The translations under genes and the position numbers were made by a program. Below the pieces are notes generated by a model. It ran no database searches and was not told the origin of the DNA. It saw only the letters and a list, made by a program, of their open reading frames with translations. From assembly GCF_935822925.1 (NCBI RefSeq), contig NZ_CAKXZS010000005.1, forward strand, positions 88,348-152,347: a DNA stretch of 64,000 bases. The letters run 5' to 3'. This document shows, piece by piece, positions 17,302 to 25,901 of this stretch; positions within the stretch are counted from its first letter, which is position 1; every line of letters begins with the position of its first letter. Source of the stretch: Mesorhizobium ventifaucium (GTDB lineage: Bacteria; Pseudomonadota; Alphaproteobacteria; Rhizobiales; Rhizobiaceae).

Positions 17302-19092
17302 ATGCCGCATGACACGCCCCTTATCGCCACCATCGTCGCCGGTTTGGGGCTGGCGTTTGTTTTCGGCGCAATTGCCAATCGCTTCCGCATCCCGCCGCTG
17401 GTCGGTTATCTCATCGCCGGCGTGTTCGTCGGGCCGAACACGCCGGGCTTCGTCGCCGATGCCGGTCTCGCCAATGAACTCGCCGAAATCGGCGTGATCC
17501 TGTTGATGTTCGGCGTCGGCCTGCATTTCTCGTTGAAAGATTTGCTATCGGTCCGCGCCATCGCCGTGCCCGGCGCCATCGTGCAGATCGGCTTCGCGAC
17601 GGCGCTCGGCGCCGGCCTTGCCTGGATGCTGGGCTGGTCGATGGGCGCGGGGCTGGTGTTCGGGCTGGCGCTTTCCGTCGCCTCGACCGTAGTGCTGCTG
17701 CGTGCCTTACAGGAGCGGCGGCTGATCGAGACCGAGCGCGGCCGCATCGCCGTCGGCTGGCTGATCGTCGAGGATCTGGCCATGGTGCTGGCGCTGGTGC
17801 TTTTGCCGGCGCTGGCCGGTGTTCTGGGCGGTCAGGAGCAGGTGGAGGGCCACAGCAGCGGCCTGCCGTCGCTGTCGGCGAGCTACGGCGTTTGGGGTGT
17901 CGTCGGCATCACATTGGCCAAGGTCGCGGCCTTTGTCGTCGTCATGCTGGTGGTCGGCCGCCGTGTCATCCCCTGGATCCTGCACTACGTCGCCCATACC
18001 GGGTCGCGTGAATTGTTCCGGCTGGCGGTGCTGGCCATCGCGCTCGGGGTTGCCTTCGGCGCGGCCAAGCTATTCGGCGTCTCGCTGGCGCTGGGCGCAT
18101 TCTTTGCCGGCATGATAATGAGCGAATCCGCGCTCAGCCATCGAGCGGCCGAGGAATCGCTGCCGCTGCGCGACGCCTTTTCCGTGCTGTTCTTCGTTTC
18201 GGTCGGCATGCTGTTCGACCCGTTCAGCCTGATCAGCAATGGCTGGCCGGTCCTGGCGACACTGGCCATCATCGTCATCGGCAAATCATTGGCCGCCTTC
18301 GTCATCGTCGTCGCCTTCCGCTATCCGATTGCGACCGCGTTGATGATTTCGGCAAGCCTGGCCCAGATCGGCGAATTCTCGTTCATTCTGGCCGAGCTCG
18401 GCGTCGGGCTGAAGCTGCTGCCCGAACAAGGACGCGACCTGATCCTCGCCGGTGCTATCCTGTCGATCGTTCTCAACCCGCTGATGTTCCTTGCCGTCGA
18501 CTGGATGAAACCCTGGCTGGAAAGGCGCGCCGGCAAGACGGCGCCGCTCGACGAGGCAAAGCCGATCGGCCCCGCGACGGAGCCAGGCCAACTGGCTTCG
18601 GTTGCGGCACCGGTGAAAGAGGACGGTCCGCCGCCCAGGACAGCGCTTACCGGGCACTCCATCCTGGTCGGCTATGGCCGTGTCGGCAGCCTCGTCGCCG
18701 CGTCCTTGAAGAAGGCCGCCCTGCCCTTCCTCGTCATCGAGGATGCCGACAAGACGCTGGCGAAGCTTAGGGACGACGGCATCGAAACCGTATCCGGCAA
18801 CGCCGCGAGCAGCGAGGTATTCGCCGCAGCCAATCCCGAGGGCGCGAGCCGGCTGATCCTCGCCATCCCCAACGCCTTCGAGGCCGGACAGATCGTGCTG
18901 CGCGCCCACGCCGCCAACCCGAAGATCAACGTCATCGCCCGCGCCCATTCCGATGCCGAGGTCGAGCATCTAAAGGGGCTCGGAGCCGACACGGTCATCA
19001 TGGGTGAGCGCGAGATCGCCCGTGGGATTGTGGAAGAGGTGATTGAAGGCAGAGCAGAGACGGCCGAAGAGCCGAAAGCACCGATTACTTAA
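17302..19092 (+). CDS. ybaL: CPA2-family cation:proton antiporter (YbaL type)
   Basis: The 596-residue protein has 11-13 membrane helices in residues ~5-400, with family motifs such as PPLVGYLIAGVFVGPNTPGF, GVILLMFGVGLHFSLKDLL and SVASTVVLLRALQE. A cytosolic RCK/TrkA-N domain (about 425-545; GHSILVGYGRVGSLVAASL) binds a nucleotide and gates transport. YbaL/RosB-type proteins exchange K+ or Na+ for H+. The gene is monocistronic and ends just before repeat copy B. The 198 bases upstream hold no convincing gene. Confidence 0.9.
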   Translation: MPHDTPLIATIVAGLGLAFVFGAIANRFRIPPLVGYLIAGVFVGPNTPGFVADAGLANELAEIGVILLMFGVGLHFSLKDLLSVRAIAVPGAIVQIGFATALGAGLAWMLGWSMGAGLVFGLALSVASTVVLLRALQERRLIETERGRIAVGWLIVEDLAMVLALVLLPALAGVLGGQEQVEGHSSGLPSLSASYGVWGVVGITLAKVAAFVVVMLVVGRRVIPWILHYVAHTGSRELFRLAVLAIALGVAFGAAKLFGVSLALGAFFAGMIMSESALSHRAAEESLPLRDAFSVLFFVSVGMLFDPFSLISNGWPVLATLAIIVIGKSLAAFVIVVAFRYPIATALMISASLAQIGEFSFILAELGVGLKLLPEQGRDLILAGAILSIVLNPLMFLAVDWMKPWLERRAGKTAPLDEAKPIGPATEPGQLASVAAPVKEDGPPPRTALTGHSILVGYGRVGSLVAASLKKAALPFLVIEDADKTLAKLRDDGIETVSGNAASSEVFAAANPEGASRLILAIPNAFEAGQIVLRAHAANPKINVIARAHSDAEVEHLKGLGADTVIMGEREIARGIVEEVIEGRAETAEEPKAPIT

Positions 19093-19187
19093 TGCATGTC
19101 GCGCAAAAGTGTGCAGCGATAACGACATGCATAAAACAACAACCTAAAGCGTGTCGCCGGTCAAACGCGACGCGCTTTAGCCCTCGG
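19093..19187. repeat. GCATGTCGCGCAAAA-family repeat, copy B
   Basis: The sequence carries GCATGTCGCGCAAAAGTGTG, GCGATAACGACATGC and AACAACAACCTAAAGCGTG, ending in a dyad of CTAAAGCGTGTCGC against GCGACGCGCTTTAG. It lies between the antiporter and the SDR gene. Copy C lies on the other side of the SDR gene in the same orientation. Confidence 0.8.
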
Positions 19188-19201
19188 TCGCCAGCGTTCG
19201 C

Positions 19202-19954
19202 TCACACGTGCTGGCCGCCATTGATGTGGATTTCCGAGCCCGTCACATAGGACGCCTGCTGCGAGCATAGGAAGAAGATGATGTCGGCGACTTCGGCCGT
19301 GGTGCCCAGCCGCCGCAGCGGGATCGTCTCGACGATCTTTTCCGTGCCCGGCGACAGGATCGCCGTGTCGATCTCGCCGGGTGCGATGGCGTTGACGCGG
19401 ATGCCGTGCGGGCCGAAATCATGCGCCATTTCCCGCGTCAGCGAGCCGAGCGCGGCCTTCGACGTCGCATAGGCGGTGCCGGCGAAGGGATGCACGCGAG
19501 TGCCGGCGATCGAGGTGACGTTGACGATCGAGCCTTTGGCCGACGCCAATTCCCTGAACAATCCCCGCGCCAGCATGATCGGGGCGAAGAAATTCACCTG
19601 GAACACGTCGCGCCAGACATGCATCGGCGTGTCGATCGAATTCATGCGGCTGTTGCCGTCCTTGAGCTTCGGCGAGATACCGGCATTGTTGACCAGCGCA
19701 TGGAGCTGGCCGCCATGCGCCTCCAGCCGATGGCGGATCTCCGAGATCGCGATGCCGACATCCTCCTGGTCGGCGAGATCGACCTTGATATGGTCCTCCG
19801 GACCGGCCGGCCACGGGCAGTCGTCGGCAAAGGCCTGGCGCGAGCAGGTGATGACGCGCCAGCCTTCGCGCGAAAAGCGCTTGACCGTGGCATGGCCGAT
19901 GCCGCGGCTGGCGCCGGTCAGCACGATGGTCTTTCTGGTGTCGGTCTCGGCCAT
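19202..19954 (-). CDS. SDR family NAD(P)-dependent oxidoreductase
   Basis: The 250-residue short-chain dehydrogenase has a TGASRGIG cofactor loop, an NNAG motif, catalytic Ser in VTSIAG, and YATSK for the Tyr-x-x-x-Lys pair. The ending YVTGSEIHINGGQHV is typical of classical SDRs. The substrate is not predictable. The gene stands alone and leftward, with direct repeats of one intergenic family (copies B and C) bordering both sides about 0.88 kb apart; recombination between them would delete it. Confidence 0.9.
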   Translation of the reverse strand: MAETDTRKTIVLTGASRGIGHATVKRFSREGWRVITCSRQAFADDCPWPAGPEDHIKVDLADQEDVGIAISEIRHRLEAHGGQLHALVNNAGISPKLKDGNSRMNSIDTPMHVWRDVFQVNFFAPIMLARGLFRELASAKGSIVNVTSIAGTRVHPFAGTAYATSKAALGSLTREMAHDFGPHGIRVNAIAPGEIDTAILSPGTEKIVETIPLRRLGTTAEVADIIFFLCSQQASYVTGSEIHINGGQHV

Positions 19955-19969
19955 TCACGATCTCTCTAA

Positions 19970-20069
19970 TGCATGTCGCGCACGTGCGCAGCGGTTTTGC
20001 GACTACGACTTGCATAACAACAATAACTTAAAGCGCGTCGCATGAATCCATTCAGCCGCGACGCCCTTT
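19970..20069. repeat. GCATGTCGCGC-family repeat, copy C
   Basis: The sequence reads GCATGTCGCGCACGTGCGCA, then GGTTTTGCGACTACGACTTGC and AACAATAACTTAAAGCGCG, ending in a dyad TAAAGCGCGTCGC against GCGACGCCCTTTA. It has the same orientation as copies A and B and is located just upstream of the SDR gene's start. It has no coding potential. Confidence 0.8.
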
Positions 20070-20160
20070 ACAGCGACGTGTGTCGCTTTGGACGCACAAA
20101 GTACGCTCTAGCACTTTTGACCCGCAGATGTAGCGGAACACGGCAGCGATGACGAGGGGG

Positions 20161-22416
20161 TCAGCCGCCGGTGAGGATGTCGAGGATCGAGGTCTGCCGC
20201 TTCTTGACCGGGCCGCCGACATCGCCGGGCGGCACCGGGCGCTTGATCGATGCGGTGGTTCCGCCACCGCCCCGCATGCCGAAGCCGCCGGCATCGATCG
20301 TTTCGGCGGGACGCACGGCGCGGGGCGACGACGCTTTTTGGGCGGACGGCGCCGATTGGCCAACCGAAGCAGACGGCACCGGCGCCGGTTGCGCCGTGTT
20401 GGGCGGCAATTCGTCCTGCACGATCGTATCGGCAGGCGTCGACCTCCATGTTCCAGGCAACGGCCGCACCGGCACGCCTTCATGCGCGGCGACCATGAAC
20501 TCGTGCCAGGCTTGCGCCGGCAGCGCGCCGCCGGTGACCTTCTTCATCGGACCGCCATCGTCATTGCCGAACCAGACTCCGGTGGTGAGGTTGGCGGTAT
20601 AGCCGATGAACCAGGCGTCGCGCGAATTCTGGCTGGTGCCGGTCTTGCCGGCGGCCGGCCAGGCAAACGCCGCCTTCCTGGCAGTGCCGATTTCAACCGT
20701 GCCGGTCATCATCGAGTTCATCATGCCGACGATCTCGGGCTTGACGACGCGCGGGGCGCCGCCGCCATTGTTGTCGTAGAGCACCTTGCCGCCGGCTGTC
20801 GTCACGCGGCGGATGAAATGGACCTCCGGCCGGTAGCCGCCATTGGCGAAGGGAACATAGGCCGACGTCAGTTCCAGCGGTGTCACTTCAGAGGTGCCGA
20901 GCGCGATCGAGGTGTTGGCCGTGAGGTCGGACTGGACACCCATGCGATGCGCCGCCTCGACGACCGCGTCAGGCCCGACTTCCATGGTCAGCTGGGCGGC
21001 CACCGAGTTCAGCGACTTCGCCAGCGCCGTCGCCAGCGTCACCTTGCCGAAATACTTGCCGCCGTAATTGGTTGGCGTCCATCTGCCAATTTTGATCGGC
21101 GCGTCGTTGCGGACGCTGTCGGGCGTGCGGCCGGCCTCCAGCGCCGCCATGTAAACAAAGGGCTTGAACGCCGAGCCCGGCTGGCGGCGCGCCTCCGAGC
21201 CGCGGTCGAACTGGCTGGTCGAATAATCATAGCCGCCGACCATGGCACGTACCGCGCCGGAATTATCGATCGAAACCAGCACGCCCTGGCTGGCATTGAG
21301 CTTTTTGCCGCTGCCGTCGATCAGCCGGCGGATCGATTGTTCGGCGAGCTTCTGCAGCGTCAGGTCGACGGTGGTGTCGACGATGATGTCGCCGCGCACG
21401 TCGCCGATCAGGTCGGGCAGTTCTTCCACGATGGCGTCGGCGACATAGTTTTCCGAGCCCGTCCAGTAGGATGCCACCCGCGACGCCGGCGCGCTCATCG
21501 CCGTGGTCAGTTCCTTGGCGCTGATCTTGCCTTCGTCGCGCATGGCGGCGAGAACAAGCTGCGAGCGCCGCTCGGCGGCCTGCGGGTCACGCGCCGGAGA
21601 CAGTCGCGACGGCGCTTTCAACAGGCCGGCAAGGAGTGCGGCTTCGGGGAGGGTGACGTCGCGCGCGCTCTTGCCGAAATAGCGGCGCGAGGCCGCTTCG
21701 ACACCATAGGCGCCGGAGCCGAAATAGACCCGGTTGAGATACATTTCGAGGATCTGGTCCTTGGTGTGCTTGTGCTCGAGCCACAGCGCCAGAAGTACTT
21801 CCTGCACCTTGCGTTCCAGCGTGCGGTCGGGGGTCAGGAACAGGTTTTTCGCCAATTGCTGGGTCAGCGTCGAGCCGCCTTGCGAAAAACGCCCGCCGAC
21901 GATGTTGGCCACCATGGCTCTGGACAGGCCGATCGGGTCGATGCCCAGATGCGAATAGAAGCGGCGATCTTCTATGGCGATGACGGCCTCGGGAATATAG
22001 GTCGACATTTCATGCAGGCCGACGGCTTCGCCGCCGCTCATGCCGCGATTGGCGAGCAGTTTTCCGTCGACCGAGACGATCCTGATATTGGGCGCGCGGT
22101 CGGGGATGGCCCAGGTGGTGGCCGCCGGCATTTTCGCGCCGTAATAGACGACGATGCCGGCGGCGGCGATGCCGCCCCAGATGGCCAGCACGAAGCACCA
22201 GTAAGACAACCGGCCGAGCACGCCGAACAGGCCGCGCCGGCTTTTGCCGCGCCCGCGACGCGACGGTTTTGTCCTGGCCGATTGGCGCTTTGCAGAGGTC
22301 TTGCGGTTGCTCGGCACGACGCGATCCTCCTCGCTCACCGAAAAACCGGCCGAGGATTTCGCCCGTGGCGGTCCCTCGAAGCTCGGTTCGATGCGGCTGT
22401 CTCTGCGGTTCGCCAT
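20161..22416 (-). CDS. Class A penicillin-binding protein (PBP1A-type transglycosylase/transpeptidase)
   Basis: The 751-residue protein polymerises and cross-links peptidoglycan. A basic cytoplasmic N-terminus is followed by one membrane helix (about residues 65-90). The family-51 glycosyltransferase domain carries AIEDRRFYSHLGID and QGGSTLTQQLAKNLFL. The transpeptidase domain has the catalytic serine in GSAFKP, then SLNS and KTGTS. The Pro/Ser/Ala-rich C-terminal tail ends in a basic stretch. I chose ATG 22416 (MANRRDSRIEP); an in-frame start at 22449 adds 11 residues. It stands alone. Confidence 0.93.
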   Translation of the reverse strand: MANRRDSRIEPSFEGPPRAKSSAGFSVSEEDRVVPSNRKTSAKRQSARTKPSRRGRGKSRRGLFGVLGRLSYWCFVLAIWGGIAAAGIVVYYGAKMPAATTWAIPDRAPNIRIVSVDGKLLANRGMSGGEAVGLHEMSTYIPEAVIAIEDRRFYSHLGIDPIGLSRAMVANIVGGRFSQGGSTLTQQLAKNLFLTPDRTLERKVQEVLLALWLEHKHTKDQILEMYLNRVYFGSGAYGVEAASRRYFGKSARDVTLPEAALLAGLLKAPSRLSPARDPQAAERRSQLVLAAMRDEGKISAKELTTAMSAPASRVASYWTGSENYVADAIVEELPDLIGDVRGDIIVDTTVDLTLQKLAEQSIRRLIDGSGKKLNASQGVLVSIDNSGAVRAMVGGYDYSTSQFDRGSEARRQPGSAFKPFVYMAALEAGRTPDSVRNDAPIKIGRWTPTNYGGKYFGKVTLATALAKSLNSVAAQLTMEVGPDAVVEAAHRMGVQSDLTANTSIALGTSEVTPLELTSAYVPFANGGYRPEVHFIRRVTTAGGKVLYDNNGGGAPRVVKPEIVGMMNSMMTGTVEIGTARKAAFAWPAAGKTGTSQNSRDAWFIGYTANLTTGVWFGNDDGGPMKKVTGGALPAQAWHEFMVAAHEGVPVRPLPGTWRSTPADTIVQDELPPNTAQPAPVPSASVGQSAPSAQKASSPRAVRPAETIDAGGFGMRGGGGTTASIKRPVPPGDVGGPVKKRQTSILDILTGG

Positions 22417-22639
22417 GCGCTGTGCTGTCTGTCCCGATGCCTGTCGCATCGGCCCGAAAATCGGAATCGATCTTCGAAAAGCACGAGGCGAAGCTTCAAA
22501 GTCTAGAGCGTATTGTGCCTCCGAACGGACGCACGTCGCTCCATGGCGTTCGGGGTGAAGAGTAGTTGCGGCGATTTAAGGGCGGGTTAAAATGACCGTT
22601 CAGCAGGCCTTTGAATTCCAAACGAATTTCTAAATCTGT

Positions 22640-22795
22640 TATCGCCTGTCACCGCTCTGTTCGCGTCGCCTGATTCTGGCATCGGCAAAACGGTCCGCGG
22701 CCTCAAGCACGGCGCGGTCATATTTTCTCTGTCGTGCTGATGTCGGAGTGGCCGGCGACCTTGCGGGCGTCATCCAGGCTGGCGTCAGATGAAGC
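22640..22795 (-). pseudogene. Remnant of a tyrosine recombinase/integrase 3' end
   Basis: On the minus strand one frame reads SLDDARKVAGHSDISTTEKI and then stops. This matches the C-terminal HxxR-type region of phage-type integrases (LGH/AGHS..TT.RY). A one-base shift restores RKYDRAVLEAADRFADAR, the usual continuation after the tyrosine. Only about 50 residues remain, with a frameshift and no upstream catalytic domain, so it is a relic. The rest of the 440-base gap between the PBP and SGNH genes shows no intact gene. Confidence 0.6.
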
Positions 22796-22890
22796 GGCTG
22801 ATGACCTACAGGCCCATGAAGATCGATGGCAAGATCCATTGGACCACCGAGCGGTTACGGAGCGAGCTATGACTACCTTGCTAGGTTGAC

Positions 22891-23517
22891 ATGAAGAAGA
22901 TGCTGATCTTCAGCACAGTGCTAGCGATGCTGCTAGTGACCCTCTTTGCAACACGCTCCGATAACGCTCACTGGCAAGCGAAAGTCGACGAATTCCGTCA
23001 ATTCAAAGGACATGCCGACATCGTCATGTTTGGCGATTCTCTCACTGCGAGTGGCCATTGGCAGGAGATGTTTCCCAGACTGTCAATAATCAATCGCGGC
23101 ATATCTGGTGAACGCGTCGACAGCGCGCTCCTAAGGCTCGACCAGATTACGGCAGCAGAGCCCCGCCTCGTTTTCATCATGCTAGGGGTGAACGATATTA
23201 GCAGGTCAGCTAGCCCTGACGACGTCGCTACATCCTACGGCAAGATCATTGAACGCTTGGCGAATGTGGACAGCATCGTTGTCCAGTCAACGTTGTTTAC
23301 GAGCAGCGAGGTTCACAACGCAGCAATAAAGCGGTTGAACAGCGCACTCATGGCTCTTTGCTCAAACGCCGCCAACTGCCGGTTTCTGGACCTCAACGCA
23401 TCCCTCTCCCGAAACGATAGCCTCCGGCCGGAGTTCACGACCGATGGGGTCCACCTTAACGGCGACGGCTACCGGGTCTGGGAGAACCAGATTCGCCCAA
23501 TTATGGCTGCATCCTGA
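22891..23517 (+). CDS. Secreted SGNH/GDSL-type hydrolase
   Basis: The 208-residue protein has an N-terminal hydrophobic signal segment (MKKMLIFSTVLAMLLVTLFA) and the SGNH blocks: FGDSLTASGHW (Ser nucleophile), RGISGERVDSALLRL (Gly), MLGVNDISRS (Asn) and DGVHLNGDGY (Asp/His). It is an esterase- or acylhydrolase-like enzyme acting outside the cytoplasm; the substrate is unknown. Base composition is visibly less GC-rich than the flanking genes. An integrase relic lies just upstream, so acquisition by transfer is likely. No strong ribosome-binding site is seen. Confidence 0.85.
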   Translation: MKKMLIFSTVLAMLLVTLFATRSDNAHWQAKVDEFRQFKGHADIVMFGDSLTASGHWQEMFPRLSIINRGISGERVDSALLRLDQITAAEPRLVFIMLGVNDISRSASPDDVATSYGKIIERLANVDSIVVQSTLFTSSEVHNAAIKRLNSALMALCSNAANCRFLDLNASLSRNDSLRPEFTTDGVHLNGDGYRVWENQIRPIMAAS

Positions 23518-23620
23518 GGCGCTAGATCCAGGCGATTTCTCACCCCGCCCCCTCTGGTGGTTGCGAACCTGGCCGCGCACGAAAAGCGTCTATGAAGGTA
23601 GCCGCAGTCTATGCTCGTCA

Positions 23621-23666
23621 TTAGAGCGCGACCGGTAAAGTAGGTTTGCGTCCGATCGCGCTCTAA
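23621..23666. terminator. Palindrome between convergent genes
   Basis: TTAGAGCGCGA (23621-23631) pairs perfectly with TCGCGCTCTAA (23656-23666) around a 24-base loop. The element lies between the rightward SGNH gene and the leftward 129-aa gene. TAGAGCG palindromes of this type are common rhizobial intergenic repeats; a terminator role is inference. Confidence 0.55.
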
Positions 23667-23724
23667 ACCATTGAATTGGCGCATGACCTTGTCACAAAGT
23701 CATTCAACCCTGGCGGATCATGCG

Positions 23725-24114
23725 TTAGCCAATCGCAGCACGAATGGAAAGCGCTGCCCAGGATGATTGCATCGTCTCGCCCACATGGCAGTAGCAGACA
23801 ATTTCGTGGAGCTCATCGTCGGTCAATTCGAAGAAACGCTTTGCTTCGCCATAAGTGTCGTCTTTCAGCCCCTCATCGCGCAGGATCGGATCCTCGAAGG
23901 CAACCGATATTGGCGAGCCGTCGCCACGCATGACGTCGCGCTCGGGTGACGATTGATATTCGGTCCCGATAAGTGCGGTAAGGAGTCGATTGGGCTGCCG
24001 TTCAAGAAGTTTTGACCAACGTTCGAGACGCTGGGTTCGGTCCATTCCAGGAGGTGTTGGGTCTCTGTGTACCTTTGCCACCGTATGCAGTTGGTCCAGT
24101 GTTTGGTGCCTCAT
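23725..24114 (-). CDS. Hypothetical protein (129 aa)
   Basis: I do not recognise this protein. It is hydrophilic, begins MRHQTLDQLHTVAKVHRDPT, contains RLERWSKLLERQPNRLLTAL and FELTDDELHEIVCYCHVGET, and has no signal peptide or membrane segment. The start is well supported: AGGAGG stands five bases before the ATG. The CYCHVG segment offers two cysteines and a histidine but matches no motif I can name. It runs convergent with the SGNH hydrolase. Confidence 0.65.
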   Translation of the reverse strand: MRHQTLDQLHTVAKVHRDPTPPGMDRTQRLERWSKLLERQPNRLLTALIGTEYQSSPERDVMRGDGSPISVAFEDPILRDEGLKDDTYGEAKRFFELTDDELHEIVCYCHVGETMQSSWAALSIRAAIG

Positions 24115-24321
24115 GGCAACCTCCTAATAGTAGGTGGGTTGGCCCCAAACTCCCTGTACCAAGATCATACCGCGGATGCGCCGATACGTCACTCTCATTC
24201 CATATCCAGCTTGGCTTCTGTCTCCGGACTCATCGAAGGACAGACCGGCCCTGCCTTGGCGTCAATTTTCGGCCTGATTGGGGTAGGTCCTCAGGACTTT
24301 TGCCACGCCAACCCGGCGCGC

Positions 24322-24468
24322 TCAATTCTGCTGGATCGATATACCCTTGTCGTCGATCTTGAGTTCTACGCCCTCCGGCCTGGTTTGCTCGCGATAAACA
24401 TAGACGCCGAGCGCCATGACCACCACGACGAGCCCGCCGATGATGAGATAGAGCATGTTCTGTTTCAT
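24322..24468 (-). CDS. Small single-pass membrane protein (48 aa)
   Basis: The protein reads MKQNMLYLIIGGLVVVVMAL, then GVYVYREQTRPEGVELKIDD and a short tail KGISIQQN. It has one N-terminal transmembrane helix and a short polar domain that probably faces the periplasm. The start has AAGGGCG upstream. It lies 26 bases after the GlsB-family gene in the same direction, so the two may be co-transcribed and share a stress role. Similar small proteins are common but uncharacterised. No gene is seen between 24115 and 24321. Confidence 0.65.
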   Translation of the reverse strand: MKQNMLYLIIGGLVVVVMALGVYVYREQTRPEGVELKIDDKGISIQQN

Positions 24469-24494
24469 GGCGCGCCCTTGATGTGCTTCGAGGA

Positions 24495-24749
24495 TCAGGC
24501 CTGCTTCACCAGCTTGATCAGCACGAGCAGGATGACCGCGCCGATGGTGGCGTGGATGATCGACGCAAGTATGCCACCGCCTATGGCGAAGCCGAGCCTT
24601 GGGAAGAGCCAGCCGGCGATGAAGGCGCCGACGATGCCGACGGCGATGTTGCCGACCAGGCCGAGGCCGAACCCCTTGACCATCAGGCCAGCGAGCCAGC
24701 CGGCGATGGCGCCGATGATGATGAAGACAAGCAGACTCTCAGTACCCAT
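24495..24749 (-). CDS. GlsB/YeaQ/YmgE family stress-response membrane protein
   Basis: The 84-residue, very hydrophobic protein has three helices. The conserved pattern is IIIGAIAGWLAGLMVKG, then GNIAVGIVGAFIAGWL and a C-terminal ATIGAVILLVLIKLV. This is the transglycosylase-associated (GlsB/YeaQ) family, linked to envelope and general stress but without known activity. A strong GGGAGGG ribosome-binding site precedes the ATG. Confidence 0.9.
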   Translation of the reverse strand: MGTESLLVFIIIGAIAGWLAGLMVKGFGLGLVGNIAVGIVGAFIAGWLFPRLGFAIGGGILASIIHATIGAVILLVLIKLVKQA

Positions 24750-24850
24750 TGCAGGTCCCTCCCGAATGGTCGCGGAGCAGAAAGCTCCGAATCGACCTCC
24801 GATTGCAACAGGTCCAACCTATTGGAAAGAAGCCGGCGCCGCCAGCGGCG

Positions 24851-25099
24851 TCATTCGTCGTCGTCATCCCCGGATGCAGGCCGCCAGCTGATCGGTTCGA
24901 TCTTCCTTTGCGTCTGGCCGTCGGTATACGCCCACCAGCCGGTGTCGTTCTCGTCCCAGTCACCGCCGGCCGCTTTCAACCGGCCGAGCGACCTGTACTG
25001 CGCGATGGATTCGTTAATCACCCCGTCGCTGTCCTTCCAGTAGACGGTGACCTTCGAGCCATCCTTGGGCGCTGTTTCGATTGGTTTTCTGGCAGCCAT
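24851..25099 (-). CDS. Hypothetical protein (82 aa)
   Basis: The protein is small and soluble. It starts MAARKPIETAPKDGSKVTVYWKD, has central aromatic residues (GGDWDENDTGWWAYTDG) and ends in PISWRPASGDDDDE with an acidic tail. The IETAPKDG...W..P layout recalls the DUF551-like small proteins found in phages and bacteria, with no known function. GGAGGG lies upstream of the ATG. It is transcribed leftward after the RNase D-like gene. Confidence 0.65.
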   Translation of the reverse strand: MAARKPIETAPKDGSKVTVYWKDSDGVINESIAQYRSLGRLKAAGGDWDENDTGWWAYTDGQTQRKIEPISWRPASGDDDDE

Positions 25100-25149
25100 T
25101 TCATCCCTCCATCGACCGACAGAAAGTCGCGGCGAACACCTGGTTCCAC

Positions 25150-25770
25150 TTAGCTGTGGGCGAAGATGTCTGCCTCATCCCAGCCCATCAGGTCGAGTTT
25201 TGCACGCGTCGGCAGGAAGCGGAAGCAGGCCTCAGCCTCCTTGGTCCGGTTGTCGCGCGCCAGCCGCATCGTCAGCACATCGCGTAGCTGGTGCAGATAG
25301 AGCACGTCGGAGGCTGCATATTCGAGTTGTTCGGGCGACAGCGTCTCCGCCGCCCAGTCTGACGATTGCTGCGCCTTCGACAGGCCGACGCCGAGAAGCT
25401 CAAAACAGATGTCCTTCAGCCCGTGCCGGTCGGTGTAGGTTCGGGTCAGCCGCGAGGCGATCTTGGTGCAGAACACCGGCTCCGGCATGACACCGAAGGC
25501 GTGGTAGAGCACGGCGAGATCGAAGCGGCCGAAATGGAACAGCTTGGTTATACTGCGGTTCCGGAGCAGGCTGACGAGGTTTGGCGCCTTCTTCTGGCCG
25601 GGCGCGATCTGGATGATGTCGGCGGAACCGTCGCCCGGCGAGATCTGCACCACGCAAAGCCGGTCGCGATGCGGGTTCAGCCCCAGCGTCTCCGTGTCGA
25701 TGGCAACCGCCCCGACGTCGTAGTGCAGGAGCCCCGGCAGGTCGTTCTTGTGGAAGCGGATATCGCTCAT
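25150..25770 (-). CDS. Ribonuclease D-like 3'-5' exonuclease
   Basis: The 206-residue protein is a DnaQ/DEDD-family exonuclease. It has Exo I (VAIDTETLGL, DxE), Exo II (LFHFGRFDLAVL) and Exo III (YAASDVLYLHQL, YxxxD, the DEDDy type). It contains only the catalytic domain, without the C-terminal HRDC domains of full RNase D; this short form is common in alphaproteobacteria. It probably trims structured RNA 3' ends. Monocistronic or followed by the 82-aa gene. Confidence 0.9.
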   Translation of the reverse strand: MSDIRFHKNDLPGLLHYDVGAVAIDTETLGLNPHRDRLCVVQISPGDGSADIIQIAPGQKKAPNLVSLLRNRSITKLFHFGRFDLAVLYHAFGVMPEPVFCTKIASRLTRTYTDRHGLKDICFELLGVGLSKAQQSSDWAAETLSPEQLEYAASDVLYLHQLRDVLTMRLARDNRTKEAEACFRFLPTRAKLDLMGWDEADIFAHS

Positions 25771-25901
25771 CGTCTTCTCCGGTCGCGGCCTGTAGCGCCG
25801 CGTGTCCCCTCGGACGCGCTAAGACGCTGGCACTCGGTGCCAAGTTGTCCGTCCTCGCCGCGATCCGATGAAAAATCAACAGAAAGTTGAATTCTCGCCC
25901 C

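Noticed and set aside
17105..17390. Minus-strand small gene before the antiporter (MSDMHRPKQPPCNMAAG...)
   Set aside because: The frame runs on into the antisense of the flanking genes, with no ribosome-binding site or recognisable motif.
20149..22506. A 785-codon open frame on the plus strand across the penicillin-binding protein gene
   Set aside because: It is exactly antisense to a gene with all class A PBP motifs; the Arg/His/Gly-rich translation is the usual shadow in GC-rich DNA.
22400..24120. tRNA gene serving as attachment site for the integrase relic
   Set aside because: No T-arm GGTTCGAATCC-type sequence or cloverleaf was found in this stretch.
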